Source: Gaeumannomyces sp. JS-464 (taxonomy: Eukaryota > Ascomycota > Sordariomycetes > Magnaporthales > Magnaporthaceae). Taken from it: a stretch of 64,000 nucleotides of DNA. Every line of letters begins with the position of its first letter. Positions within the stretch are counted from its first letter, which is position 1. Made by a program: the position numbers and the translations under genes. Positions 1 to 11,045 of the stretch are shown here, piece after piece. The notes below the pieces were generated by a model. It was not told the origin of the DNA. It was given only the letters and a program-made list of their open reading frames with translations, and made no database searches. The stretch covers positions 2,170,001-2,234,000 of the forward strand of contig NGZR01000001.1 in the NCBI GenBank assembly GCA_002197995.1. The letters run 5' to 3'.

Positions 1-895
1 GAAACAAAATCCAAATAAAATATACAAAAAATAAAAAAAAATAAAAAACTGCAATCGGGATTTATAATGGAGTGTTCATTTTGGTAAAATCAGCTGTTTT
101 GTTTAAGATATAGTTGATTGAAATGGCTATGTTGTCCACATTTGAAGGTGACAGGGGTAGGATCGCTTCTTGCAGTCTCAATTATTTTTCGGGCGACGTG
201 CCGACGCATGCCGGGCAGTTCTATTTTCGTTGCTGCTCTGCGGAGAGATACCATTGATGGCGGTCGGCTTCTGGATGGAATCAATCCTTGACGGGTCACG
301 CCACAGGCCAATTTCGCCTCGATCCTCAGCTCATCCGCACAACAGCGGCGGCGCACACCGTTCTGGGCCGCATCATGTTGGCCGGGCGCTCGCTTCCCGC
401 CAACCGCACTCGGGTCTGCGGCTATGTGGTAATATTTTGTCATGCCATTGGTATCATTCCACTCTTTTGCGGGTAAAAGAGCCACATCGGCGGCCTGTCA
501 GTTAAAGGTGCACTGGCGTCAATCGTCGCTGGCTCTGCTTAGGCACGACTATGCTCTCAATTTCTTCGGATAAGGGGTAATCTAAATGGCGCAGCCCGGC
601 CACCAGTTTCAACATTTACAACGCTTTGGGCCTTTCGCATAGCGGCGCTAGGCGCACTTTCTAAACTGTACCAATCCAAAAGGGAATACGGAAAAACGAA
701 GGGAAAAAAATGGACAAAAAAATGGACAAAAAAGATGGACAAAAAATGTACAAGAAATGTACAATAAAAAAAAAAAATGAAAGCGGACAGGAAAAAGGAA
801 AAAGGAAAAAGGAAAATAAAATGTGCACGTGCGGCTGAACCCGTCGCCAAATCTCCTTGGCGCGATTCATCGACACCGCGCCCACGATAGCGAAG
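1..895. other. Left-edge intergenic region with A-rich short repeats
   Basis: No convincing gene is seen; the small open frames overlap on both strands and show no domain. The first 60 bases are very A-rich. At about 703-770 there is a degenerate direct repeat of roughly 10-11 bp (TGGACAAAAA three times, then ATGTACAAGA-like twice) followed by a 12-A run. It ends about 126 bp before the HNH gene start, so it lies in that gene's promoter or 5' leader. Confidence 0.6.
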
Positions 896-2239
896 ATGGA
901 TCCCCTGCCGGCATTTGAACCGCCAACGGCCGCGGCAGCAGCAGAAGAGCTGATCGAGGTCCAATTCCGACACCCGGCATACCGGGCCAGCGTCCCCCCT
1001 TTCCTCGTCCTCGCTGCCGTCAATGGGGCCGTTGATTTCGACGTTGCCCTGGTCTCCTGCTCCATACTTACCGCGACGTCCTGGGAGCGCGGCAGCTTTG
1101 CTGTCAAATCTGCTGATGATGTACTCGAGGCCGTCAATCGCCCGCCCGATGGGTTGCTGCGTGGAAAGCGAGTACTTCTTTCTGGTCGAGGGGCGTGAGC
1201 CATCATGCGCGAGCCGTTTGCCCTTTCGACTGCGTGAGTTCTACATTCTCCGCTGACTTGGGCTCTCCTGCGCCGCAGATCAATACCCTATAATCCCTTC
1301 GTTCCAGCACTGGCGCTTTCCCCACGACAACCTCCCAGGCCCCTGGAAGGGCCTCCGCTTGCCCGGTTTTGTCCCGCGGCCAAACATCAAAGATGTAGCC
1401 ATGGACCGGGATGGTTCATGTCGCATATCTGGATATTTTGACGCTCTGGAAAAGACGCACCTCATCCCGTCGGTGGAGAAGGCCTGGTTCGACGAGAATG
1501 CTATGTACAGGTTGGTTAGAGCCGTCTACGCGGTTTGCCTGGAGTCCGTCGTTTTCTGTTCAGTGCTGACAGCGCCTCTGCCTCTCACAGATATTGCCGT
1601 TCCACCATGCAGGTCTCCCCGATCGACGACTTCAGGAACGTCCTCATCCTCCGTAAAGATCTGCATTTTCTGTTCGACGCCCGCCGGTTCGCTCTTGTGG
1701 CCAAGCGGTTCGAAGATACTCGGCTTGTCACACACGTCTTGAACGATGCAGGCTCGAGCCAGTTAGTTGGTCTCTATCACAACCGGTCCCTCCAAACGAT
1801 CCATGGCCTCAGTGTCGAGTTCCTCTTTGCACGCTTCGCCTGGTCCATCTTCACCGACGAACACATCCCCTTCTTCCGGTCCAATTCCGACTACGCCGTG
1901 CTCCTCTGGCAGCCGGGAAAGTCTGAATACATCACGCAGACGGTAAAGGGTAGTGATGTCGCTTCTGTGGCTCACCTTTACGAACCATCCTCCCGATCGC
2001 AGAGCCGGAGCATCAGCCCGAAGAAGCGACAGGTTGGGCTTGTCCAAACCTCCGGATGGGAGGACTGCGAATCGGAATCTGGAGATGATGACAGTTTCGA
2101 TCCCCATGAGGCACCAAGGGGGCGACCGCTAAAGCGGCGCTGGGACTCCGACAACGACGCTCCGAGCCTGTCCTTCACTTCTACAATCAACGAGGACGCT
2201 TCTTTTACGCCAGAGGCAGAGCTAGAGCTAGAGCCATAG
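896..2239 (+). CDS. HNH nuclease-domain protein, copy 1 (frame broken once)
   Basis: Member of the fungal HNH_2-type family (conserved N-terminal segment, HNH core, acidic/serine-rich tail). Exons are 896-1194, 1279-1510 and 1591-2239; introns start GTGAGC and GTTGGT and end in CAG. Exon 1 has the family block with RHPAY and FDVALVSCSI. Exon 2 reads YPIIPSFQHWRFPHDNLPGP and THLIP, giving the first His. Exon 3 has the Asn and second His in RNVLILRKDLHFLFD, then ARFAWSIF and a charged low-complexity tail. At about 1155-1166 the frame must shift by one base to read ESEYFFLVEG, which also gives the right phase into exon 2. That is one extra base, or two missing, relative to copy 2 (34162-35811). 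The ATG at 896 was chosen because it leads directly into the conserved block. Nuclease activity and biological role are not shown by the sequence. Confidence 0.72.
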
Positions 2240-2736
2240 TTTACCACTATTGGGGGCGACATGCAGCAATCTAAACGATTTCGGGTCGGCGAGATGGCGT
2301 CGCCATCGGGTGGGGAACAGGGCTGTGTATAGAGAGACGCGCCGCAAAAGTAACATGACTGGGCTGCTGCATTTGCATCGCCTTCCTAGCCATTTTCATA
2401 AAAAGGGGAGCAAATAAAATGCAACAATCCAATGTCCCTTTCTCCTCTGGACTTTTTTTTTTGGACTTTGGAAATTTGATGAAGTGATTTGTAGGATCCT
2501 GTTTGAAAAGGCGTCGAAAACTGAGTCGTTTCCCCACAGTGTGAAGGTTCAAAACGCTACCTACCTACCCATATATCCCCCGTCGTGGAACTTGTGAAGG
2601 GCAGCGAAGAGGTGGGGGCTGCACACTTAAATCTCAACGACGATTTCAAGGTCAAGGCAGCGCTGCATTCAAGACAGGCTTGTGTCTTCGAATATATATC
2701 TCTATAATTGCCTCCAGTCTCACGTTAATCGTGATC
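2240..2736. other. Intergenic, HNH 3' end to UreG promoter
   Basis: No gene seen. A short CTACCTACC repeat lies at about 2559-2568, and the stretch before 2737 is the likely 5' leader of the UreG gene. Confidence 0.6.
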
Positions 2737-3625
2737 ATGTCACACTCTCATGACGGCGTCTCTCACAGCCATTCCCACGAGGGCTTCAACGCTCAGGAGC
2801 ACGGCCACAGCCATGAGATCCTCGACGGGCCGGGCAGCTATCTCGGGAGGGAGATGCCCATAGTCGAAGGCCGTGACTGGAAGGAGCGTGCCTTTACGAT
2901 TGGCATCGGCGGGTGAGTGTTTACCCCTCACCCTACGCTCATACAGACGGGTCAGCTAACCCTCCCACCACCCCAACACCAGCCCCGTCGGCTCGGGCAA
3001 GACGGCCCTGATGCTGGCCCTCTGCCTGGCCCTGCGGTCGACGCACTCGATCGCGGCCGTGACCAACGACATCTTCACGCGCGAGGACGCCGAGTTCTTG
3101 ACGGCGCACAAGGCCCTCCCCGCGCCCCGCATCCGCGCCATAGAGACGGGTGGCTGCCCCCACGCCGCCGTGCGCGAGGACATCAGCGCCAACCTGGCCG
3201 CCCTCGAGGACCTGCACCGCGCCTTTGGCGGGACCGACCTGCTGCTCATCGAGAGCGGCGGCGACAACCTGGCCGCAAACTACAGCCGCGAGCTGGCCGA
3301 CTTCATCATCTACGTCATCGACGTCAGCGGCGGCGACAAGATCCCCCGCAAGGGCGGCCCGGGCATCACCCAGAGCGACCTGCTCGTCGTCAACAAGACG
3401 GACCTCGCCGAGGCCGTGGGCGCCGACCTGGCCGTCATGGAGCGCGATGCCCGCAAGATGCGCGAGGGCGGTCCCACCGTGTTTGCGCAGGTCAAGAAGA
3501 ACGTTGGCGTTGACCACATCGTCACCCTCATTCTCAGCGCCTGGAAGGCCAGCGGTGCCGCGGAGGTGGCCGCCGCGAATGGCGGGCCCCGGCCTACCGA
3601 GGGCCTGGATGCCTTGACTGCTTGA
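2737..3625 (+). CDS. ureG: Urease accessory GTPase UreG
   Basis: SIMIBI-class GTPase that drives nickel insertion into apo-urease together with UreD and UreF. Exons are 2737-2912 and 2983-3625; the 70-bp intron (GTGAGT...CCAG) falls inside the P-loop codons. The spliced P-loop reads GIGGPVGSGKT. Other family marks are [13 protein letters not shown], the ETGGCPHAA motif with the metal-binding Cys-Pro-His, ESGGDNL, and the guanine-specificity motif NKTD. Residues 1-30 are very His-rich ([14 protein letters not shown]), the nickel-binding extension usual in fungal and plant UreG. The ATG at 2737 was preferred to an upstream in-frame codon at 2680 because homologues start with this His-rich segment. 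The frame is intact and the length (about 272 aa) is normal. It is cytosolic by family. Confidence 0.95.
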
Positions 3626-3944
3626 AGTCCCTAAAACGGGGCCTCGATAGGTTTTGCTGACGAGTTGTCTTTAGGCAGGTTGGCGCATAGGAAAGCATGG
3701 AAACAATAAAATCATTGACGTGGCACCGCAGGCCCAGGCAGTACGTGAAATTCGTATATAACGAGATTATCATCGATTTCCCAAAAGCACACCTTTTCCA
3801 CCTGGCAACGTTGACCCCATCACGTCATGCTACATATCTACCTCCTAGTGCTGCCATTGACGGTACCAATCCCTATGTTTTATCTCTGGCCCATCCCTGA
3901 ACTAGAACACCTAAACGCCGATCCCATTTTATCCCATGACCACA
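3626..3944. other. Convergent 3' intergenic, UreG/TSR1
   Basis: No gene seen. This is the tail-to-tail spacer holding the 3' UTRs of UreG (plus) and TSR1 (minus). Confidence 0.6.
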
Positions 3945-6557
3945 TTATGCAATGTCCTCCATCGCCTCTTCTCCCGGCGCTACGCTCGTGTCATTCGCAG
4001 AAAGCAGCGAACCCCGGAAGGGTTCCGACTTCCGTGGCCACACACGCTTGTACAAGCTGACGCCAACGCTATCCTGCGGGTTGATCTTGCCATCAAATGT
4101 CGCCTTGAAGTACCCGTGTGTGCCCAGGCTCTCCTTGATGAAGCCGCTCCGCCCTCGCCTGGTCCAGAGCGGCAGGGCTTTGAACCATTCGACATCCTCC
4201 CGGTTGAAGAACATGTACCTGATCGTCACGATCTTCTTGTGAATGTGGTAGGGGTGGCCCGTCAGGATGACCCTCTTGGCCACGACACGTGATGTCGATG
4301 GGGGCAGCGCTGTGCCTGTTGCGATCAACTTGAGTGGAAGGGGTGCTTCATCCACATCCTTGGAATCGGCACTGGGCACCTGTCTCTTATAAAACAGGGC
4401 CGGCACGGACCCCCAGATGACCGGCCCGATGAAGGTGGCGACTGCAGATTGACCCGGATGCAAGAATCTTGAGTACTTGTGAACATCGTTCTGCGTATTA
4501 CCGCCCTCCGAGAAAAGGGGTCGGATGACAAGCCTCCGAGGGCCGCACTGCATGATCAACTCCTCTTTGGCCTTGACGGAGGTCGGGTGCTCTGAGCTGA
4601 GGTTGATGAGGAAGTTGACGGCAGTGTGCTTGTTCTCGTGCCTCAGCAAAGAGAACATGGTGACAGGCTTAGTGGCATCATGCAACTGCGCGACCGTGAT
4701 CGGCACGCCCTTCAGATGAACCGAGACACGAGTCCCAGGGGCCACGCCGCCGACTAGCGCCTCACGTGTGCATCGAGATCGGGATCCCTGGTAGTCGGGG
4801 ACTTGGAGGAGTCGTCGCCATTCCTCCGGCTCATGCGCGCGGTCCTCTTCTTCCTCCCAGGTACTTGTCCTGAGGCTCTTGAGACCTCTGTACCGTGCTA
4901 GGCGTTCCCTAGCCAACACGTTGGGATGCAGCTCGATCTCGTCGGGGAACTCCTTGTCGTCCTCAGCCTCGTCTCGCTTGCTCGCCCGGTAGGCCTCGAG
5001 TTGTTTCGCGTCCTCGTCCTCGTTGGGCTCCACGAACATCTCAGACTGGGGGTACTCGGATGCCCCGGCCTCAGTTTGGGTATCCATAACCATCCCTCCT
5101 CAATTCCGTCCTCGGGGCCATGGTTGCGCTCTGGCTGTGCGGCGTCTGTCATGTCGAAATCCTCCATGTCGGATCCCGAGTCCGAAACACCGTCGTCGAG
5201 ATACCAGGCTGCCTGGTAGGCCGAGGTTCCCTTGGGAAGCCTCTTCGCCCGTGGTGCCTGTCCCTCCTCGTCATCTGAGAAGTAGTGGTGGTCGTCCAGT
5301 AGCACACCCTTCTTTGTTGGGGCCGATACCGAAGTTTTGGGCGTCGTCACCGTCGTCATCCATCATCATCTCTTCAGGGGCAAACTCGGCCAGGTCGTCT
5401 CTGTCCTCACTCGGCATGTCAAGAGGCTCTTCGAGAGCTGGAGCTTCATCGACCGCCATCGAACCTTCCGGCTTGCCCTTCCTCGTCGAGAGCGGCGCAG
5501 CAGTGATCTTTTCGATCTGGAAGGTCCCCCAGTCGCCCACCTGGACGGGCCTGTCGGCTTTCAGGCCCTTGCCCCTGACAACTCCCGTCAGGACTGTCAT
5601 GCCGTCGGCCGCGTCTGAGGTGGGGAATTGAACATCCTCAACCAGCATCCAGCTGCGCTCGTCTCGCCACCGCACGCCCTTGGGCGTGGTGCTGCAGATG
5701 GAGCGCATAAGGTTGGCGCATTCCTGGCGGTTGTCCAGACTATAGATCTTGTCTTGCTCCGGATGATAGTACTTGATGTAGGACTTGAGCGAGTCGACGA
5801 CGGACAACCTCTGCTTGGCAGGCTCGATCTTGTTCAGACCCTGCACGGTTGTGATGAGTGTAGACAGACCCTGGCCTTCAATGCTGCGCAGGATGAGCTC
5901 GCCTAGGTCGTCAACCTCGACATCTGCAGACAGAACGATCACGACGAAGTCGGCTGCCCTCGCGGCGTCCATGCAGGCGGCCAGATCGCGCTTGACGGGG
6001 AAGTAGGCAAGCTTCTGCTTGAACCGGTCGACGGGCACCCTGGAAAGGCCCTGACCAATCTCTGCCTCGATGTCAAGGCTTTGGTTCAGGGACTGGACGG
6101 CGGCCGCGGGGTCGCAATCTTCGCAGAGGGGAATGACAGCGACATTGCGGGGGCGGCGTCTCGCCCAGAGAAGATCGAGTTCTCCTTCTGGTGTTCACGC
6201 TGCTTATTGAGCTGTCGCTGGCGGGCCTGGTTGCGCCGGTCAAATTTAGACATGACTTGCTGGTGCGGCGTCTTGCGCAGCCCTTTCTCGGTGGGCACCT
6301 TGCCTGTAAGTGCGAAGATCGCAAGCCAGTCAGCCTGGGCACACGTTGTACGCATAGTTTTTCTCCCCAAGATGCTGATACGAATTCCCCTCGTTTCCCG
6401 CCACCGCCCAGTCACAATGAGCCATCTGCAATCACACCATCCGAGGTCACCAACCTTTTGCAAGGTCTCGGATGGCGCCCTTGGTTGCCTTCCTCGACTT
6501 GAACGCCTTGTTGGCGACCTTTGTGGTCGGCCTGTGGCTCGCGACAACGCCAGGCAT
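3945..6557 (-). CDS. TSR1: Ribosome biogenesis protein TSR1 (three frame breaks)
   Basis: TSR1 is a GTPase-like, probably non-hydrolysing factor that rides on pre-40S particles and blocks premature subunit joining. Exon 1 (6557-6455) encodes MPGVVASHRPTTKVANKAF, the conserved basic N-terminus. After a 151-bp intron (6304-6454) exon 2 runs to the stop at 3945. Visible blocks are the G-like domain (ADFVVIVLSADVEVDD), WRDERSWML, the acidic linker with LDDHHYFSDDE, SEYPQSEMF, ELHPNVLARERLARYRGLKS, and the C-terminal beta-barrel (EALVGGVAPGTRV, GWIxGPV-like and IRYMFFNREDVEWFK segments). The frame breaks at 6149-6153 (one G missing in the plus-strand run), within about 5315-5365, and at 5094-5096 (one base missing). 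Homology runs through every break, so these look like sequence errors in an essential gene. Expected product is about 820 aa, normal for the family. It is head-to-head with UTP7. Confidence 0.9.
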
Positions 6558-6923
6558 TTTTGCGTCGCCTCCGGCCTTGAATCTGAACGGAAGAGAAGCC
6601 AGGTCGACAGAGGGGGAGGAAAATATCACGAGTCTGAGACAAGACAGACAGGACGGTCAATTTATTAGCGGCGCAAGAGTGTGCGATGGAAGCGCCAATG
6701 AGGACCTAAGGAGGGGCAAAAGAAGAGATTTGTGGGCTTATCTTTTATCGACCAACAGGGGTGGGCGGAATTGGCGCGGGCTCCACTAAAAAATTGAAGA
6801 TTTGCCGCCGCCTTTGTCGGAGGACTCTATCACGACCACTCTGGACTGAAGAGTGAAAATAGGCAGATTGATCAGCCTCGCTTGCCCATAGCCTGCTGTT
6901 GCTGCGCGCAAACGAACCTCAGG
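6558..6923. promoter_or_regulatory. Bidirectional promoter, TSR1 / UTP7
   Basis: These 366 bp separate the start codons of two divergent small-subunit biogenesis genes. A PAC-like element (GCGATGGA, consensus GCGATGAG) begins at 6684, and an RRPE-like A/T element (AAAAAATTGAA) lies at about 6788-6798. Both match motifs known to co-regulate ribosome-biogenesis genes in yeasts. The motif calls are by eye and tentative; the divergent arrangement is directly seen. Confidence 0.5.
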
Positions 6924-8668
6924 ATGGAGACCGATCGAATAACACCCGTGGGCTCGAGCCTGAAGGAGCAGCCCAACGGCGCGCTTGTCGTCCAGGATGC
7001 CAGGACCCAGCTGTTGTCCAAGGCCGAGCAGGCAAAGATCCGCCGCCACAAACAGGCGCAACGCACATACGGCCGGGGCAGGCAGATCGACGTCAGGGGC
7101 ATCAGGGACAAGAAGCTGCGCCGAAACCTCCAGACCCTCGAGGACAAGTACAAGACCGCCGCCGTCAAGGCCAAGGACGCCGAGATCCTCCACGAGAACA
7201 CAGCCGGCTTCCTCGAGGCCGAGACGGAGCTCGAGCGGACATACAAGATCCGCCAAGATGAAATCACTAGCGACGTCGCGATAGAAACAGCGCAGAAGCG
7301 CTTCGATCTCACCCTCGACCAGCTCGGCCCCTACCTATGCGACTACTCCCGTAACGGCCGGGAGCTTCTGCTGGCCGGGAGGAAAGGGCATGTTGCGACT
7401 TTTGACTGGAGGGAAGGGAAGCTAGGGTGTGAGCTGCAGCTCGGCGAGACCGTCAGGGACGTCCGGTGGCTACACAACAACCAGTTCTTCGCCGTTGCGC
7501 AGAAGAAGCATGTCTACATATACGATCACCAGGGCATCGAGCTGCACTGCCTACGGAAACACAACGACGTTACACATATGCAGTTCCTGCCATACCATTT
7601 CCTTCTTTCCACTGCCGTAAGTTTACCCTGCGGTATACTGCGGATGGGAGTGGCACAATCTTTGGCAGATGGTTCCAGAGACTAACACCTGAACAGAACA
7701 GCGGAGGCATGTTGAGGTATCAAGATACATCGACAGGTCAAATAGTTTCTGAAATTGCGACCAAGCTCGGCCCGCCTGGCGCACTTGCTCAGAACCCCTG
7801 GAACGCGATCCTGCATATGGGCCACCAGAACGGCACAGTGACGCTCTGGTCTCCCAACTCCTCAGACCCTCTGGTGAAGCTGCTGGCACATAAGGGACCT
7901 GTGCGGTCAATAGCGATCGACCGTGAGGGCCGCTATATGGTCTCCACCGGCCAGGACCAGAGGATGGCTGTTTGGGATATTCGAACCTTCAAGGAGGTCA
8001 ACAACTACTACACGAAAGCACCTGCGACATCTGTCGCCATATCTGACTCGGGCTTGACCGCCGTTGGGTGGAGCACACATACGACAATATGGAAGGGCCT
8101 GTTCGACAAGAACGTAGCGGTCCAGGAGAAAGTACAGAGCCCATACATGACTTGGGGGGGCGAGGGCAAAAGGGTGGAGAACGTCAGGTGGTGCCCCTTC
8201 GAAGATGTCCTCGGAATAGGTCATGAGAAGGGCTTCTCGTCGATACTGGTTCCTGGTGCTGGAGAAGCCAACTTTGACGCGCTCGAGGTCAACCCGTACG
8301 AGACCAAGAAGCAGCGGCAGGAGGGCGAGGTCAAGAGTCTGCTCAACAAGCTGCAGCCCGAGATGATCGCCCTCGACCCCAACTTCATTGGCAACCTGGA
8401 CCTGCGCTCAGAGAAGCAACGGCAGGCGGACAAGGACCTGGACGCACCGGCGGTGGACGTGGCCGAGGAGATCAGGAACAAGATGCGCGGCAAGAACAGC
8501 GCGCTCAAGAAGTACCTGAGGAAGCAGCGGAAGAAGAACATCATCGACGAGAAGAGGCTCAAGGTCGAGGAGATCTGGAAGGAGCAGCAGGAGAGGAGAC
8601 AGGAGAAGCACAAGGCGCAGCAAGAAGAGCTGGGGCCTGCGCTTGCTCGCTTCGCGAGGAAAGAATAA
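6924..8668 (+). CDS. UTP7: U3 snoRNP WD-repeat protein UTP7 (BING4)
   Basis: Component of the nucleolar SSU processome needed for 18S pre-rRNA cleavage. Exons are 6924-7616 and 7697-8668; the intron is 80 bp (GTAAGT...ACAG), phase 0. The N-terminus is basic and coiled (RRHKQAQRTYGRGRQID). WD/beta-propeller segments follow: YSRNGRELLLAGRKGHVATF, VRWLHNNQFFAVAQKK, LKYQD-like LRYQDTSTGQIV, HQNGTVTLWSPNS and AWDIR-like AVWDIR. The diagnostic BING4 C-terminal part has CPFEDVLGIGHEKGFSSILV and VNPYETKKQRQEGEVKSLL. The C-terminus is a lysine/glutamate-rich helix. An in-frame upstream codon exists at 6882, but METDRITP at 6924 gives the better start. The frame is intact at about 555 aa. Confidence 0.95.
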
Positions 8669-9274
8669 GGGGCGGGGGATTCCTTTGGATGAGGGCATGC
8701 ATTACCACGAAGATACCCAATCCCACCTATATGCTCTCCAACTAATGGCTGTGCTGCGGCTGCTCGTGTCGGAAGCTACTAAATCCACTTGTGCCAAGAC
8801 TCCCAGACCCTATTTCCTTGCTCACGTGTTGCGGTCGGTGTCCGTGATTTGAATTGCTTGATATGGTTATGCACATCCCATTTCTATATAACTCTATGCC
8901 GTTCATTTCCATTTTCCATTCTAACGCCATGGCTATGCTCTACAACGGCGTCAGCGATTCGCTCCGCCCAAAGCTCGTGCGCGCAACACCAAAAAGCAAG
9001 CAGAGTTGGGCACACGCCGAACTGTGCATAGGCGGCTACCGCTCGCCCTAAGAGGTAGCTCTTCCAGGAGAGCCCTACCAGGGCATAGACTCCAGCCCCT
9101 ACCCAGGGTAGATTGAGTCCAGCCCAAAACGTTGTCATGGTATACCCGTCTTCCCTGCACCAACCTGGCCTATTCCCAGTCCCGAATCGCTCTGTAATCG
9201 TTTGTGCCAGGTTCACCAGCTGCATATGTATCTTATTGTGTCTGCTGTTGTCTATTTCCGTCCGGCCGGCGCAC
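8669..9274. other. Convergent 3' intergenic, UTP7/PTH2
   Basis: No gene seen; open frames here are downstream run-on of the PTH2 frame after its break. It holds the 3' UTRs of both genes. Confidence 0.6.
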
Positions 9275-10118
9275 TCATAGCAGCTTGAGGTGACCAGTGA
9301 CCTTGTCAACCAGGCTCTTGGGCGCGGGCCCGACCCCAGGACCGTCATGCTGCCGGCCTCGATCTGCGTGCGGCCGGCGTCCTGGATGACCTCGGCCGTG
9401 ATCCCCAGGCTCCTCGCCTGGCCCATCAGCGTCATCATCTCGTCCTGGCTCTTGGTCTGCACCGCGATCTTGGCCTGGCCCTGCCTCTCCCACCTGTGCA
9501 GCACTTTTGCCTCGGCGCACCCGGGCGTCTTTTGCGCGGCCCTGGACAGCGTCTTGTAGCATGCGAGGGTCGCGTGTCCGCATTGCGCCGCGATCTTGCC
9601 TGTAGTTTTGTAAATAGGCACGCATAGTTAGCAAAACAGGACTATGAAGTATATATCTGAAGGGAAAGGGCCTTCTTCTCAAACATGCCTTTGGTCATGC
9701 CCAGATCCGTCCGCACCACAAGCACCAGCTTGCACTCCTCGTTCGAGTCCTCCATGGCGGCGCCGCCGGCGGGACCGCTGGCGGCCGGGCCATCCTTCTT
9801 GGCCTTTGCCTTCTTGCCGGCGACGGTGGCACGCAGACCGTCCCTGCGGTCGGCGTCGACGCCGTTGGACCAGTTGGGGGCGTGGTCGAGGATGGTGTCG
9901 TCCTCGTCGATGTCGGACTCGTCGCTCTCGACGGGGTCGTGGGCGAAGCGGCGGCGCTCCTCGACCATGGCAGGCGAAATCAGGTAGCCGCGGATCGCGT
10001 AGACGCCCAGCAGGAAGCCCGAGATGAGGGCGACGACGCTCGTCGACACGATCACGCTCGACGAGTACTTGTCCGCCGCCAGCCCGGGCAGCCGCGACGA
10101 GGAGGCTGCGCAGGACAT
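9275..10118 (-). CDS. PTH2: Peptidyl-tRNA hydrolase 2 with N-terminal membrane anchor
   Basis: Pth2/Bit1-type peptidyl-tRNA hydrolase, which releases peptides from stalled peptidyl-tRNA. Exon 1 (10118-9689) encodes a membrane segment at about residues 19-42 (SSVIVSTSVVALISGFLLGV), an acidic linker, and the start of the catalytic domain CKLVLVVRTDLGMTKG. The next intron (9600-9688, 89 bp) begins with GC rather than GT (AAAG|GCATGT...CTACAG), the only junction that keeps the reading G-K-I-A-A-Q-C-G-H. Exon 2 has KIAAQCGHATLACYK, the tRNA-binding core, and VIQDAGRTQIEAGS. A one-base loss in a C run at 9334-9337 (plus strand) breaks the frame; in the shifted frame the expected tail GVGPAPKSLVDKVTGHLKLL ends at 9275. 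The TM anchor suggests a mitochondrial or ER membrane location, as for animal Bit1. It is divergent from NRK1. Confidence 0.9.
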
Positions 10119-11045
10119 GCTTGCTGCGGGGAGGGAAATCTTTCCCGGGATCTCCGGTTTCGATTGACGAGGTTGTTTTGTTTAAGCTCGGGGAGCGGGG
10201 AGGTGAAACGTCGATTCGCTTTTGGGGTTTGGCGGTCAGGTTAGCTGTTGGGATTTTTGTCTATGGCCTCCGCCATCGTTCATTTGGTGATGTGTTATCC
10301 AATTGACGTGTGCAATCGATCGATTTTCGACATATCCATCCTTCTAAATCCGATGCCCTGAGACCCAGTGAAAGTCCACTATAGTGGGTGGCCTCTCGCG
10401 CTATAGATTTGCATGCGCACGGGCGGCTAAACTTGCCCTCTGCCCATGATCGATGAGGAAGACCGACCATGATGTCGGGGAAACGGGCAGAAGGATGAAT
10501 CCTGTCTCATCCGATTTTCCTGCCTCTTGGGTCCATCCTAGACACAGCTCTCACGTCCCCTTCTCGCCACTTCCCGTAATCAATAGTCGATCGTAGCATC
10601 TTTTTCACGGGCACCACGACCTTAGAGGTCGTGGTATCACGCAGTTGTCGCGGCGGGGTACTATTGCAGGAATGAGAAATGCCCGATTTGAACGCGGGAC
10701 AACGCTTGCCTCCCTCGGATGATTATGAGCTTGTTTTCAACTTCTTGTGCGCTTAACAATCTGCCGTTCTTGGGACGATATAAGAAAATCCTGTGTCCAG
10801 TTATACGGGCAGTTGTTCGGCGAAATGTTAGGTATTTGGATGTTGAGACACGCTTTTAGCGTCTGACAAATTTCCTGCCTACTCCCACTTCCAGAGAGAC
10901 AGACGCCCGACTCGACCTCGAGATCTCTTATCAGACAATTCCTAGCAAAAGGACGTGCCTATATCATACACAATTAATTAAACGACAAACCTAGTAAAAA
11001 TCGCACCTCCATACCACTGTCCTAGCCAGATCACGGACATACGAG
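10119..11045. other. Divergent intergenic, PTH2/NRK1
   Basis: No protein gene seen. It holds both promoters. A weak tRNA-like stretch on the minus strand near 10680-10770 was judged too degenerate to call. Confidence 0.55.

Noticed and set aside
3945..6557. TSR1 as a pseudogene
   Set aside because: Essential gene; protein similarity continues unbroken through all three frame changes and two sit in short G/C runs, which favours sequence error.
10645..10775. Possible minus-strand tRNA (Leu/Ser-like D-loop and a GTTCAAATC B-box-like word)
   Set aside because: The T stem has mismatches, the acceptor stem pairs only partly and no proper anticodon stem forms. At best a degenerate fossil.
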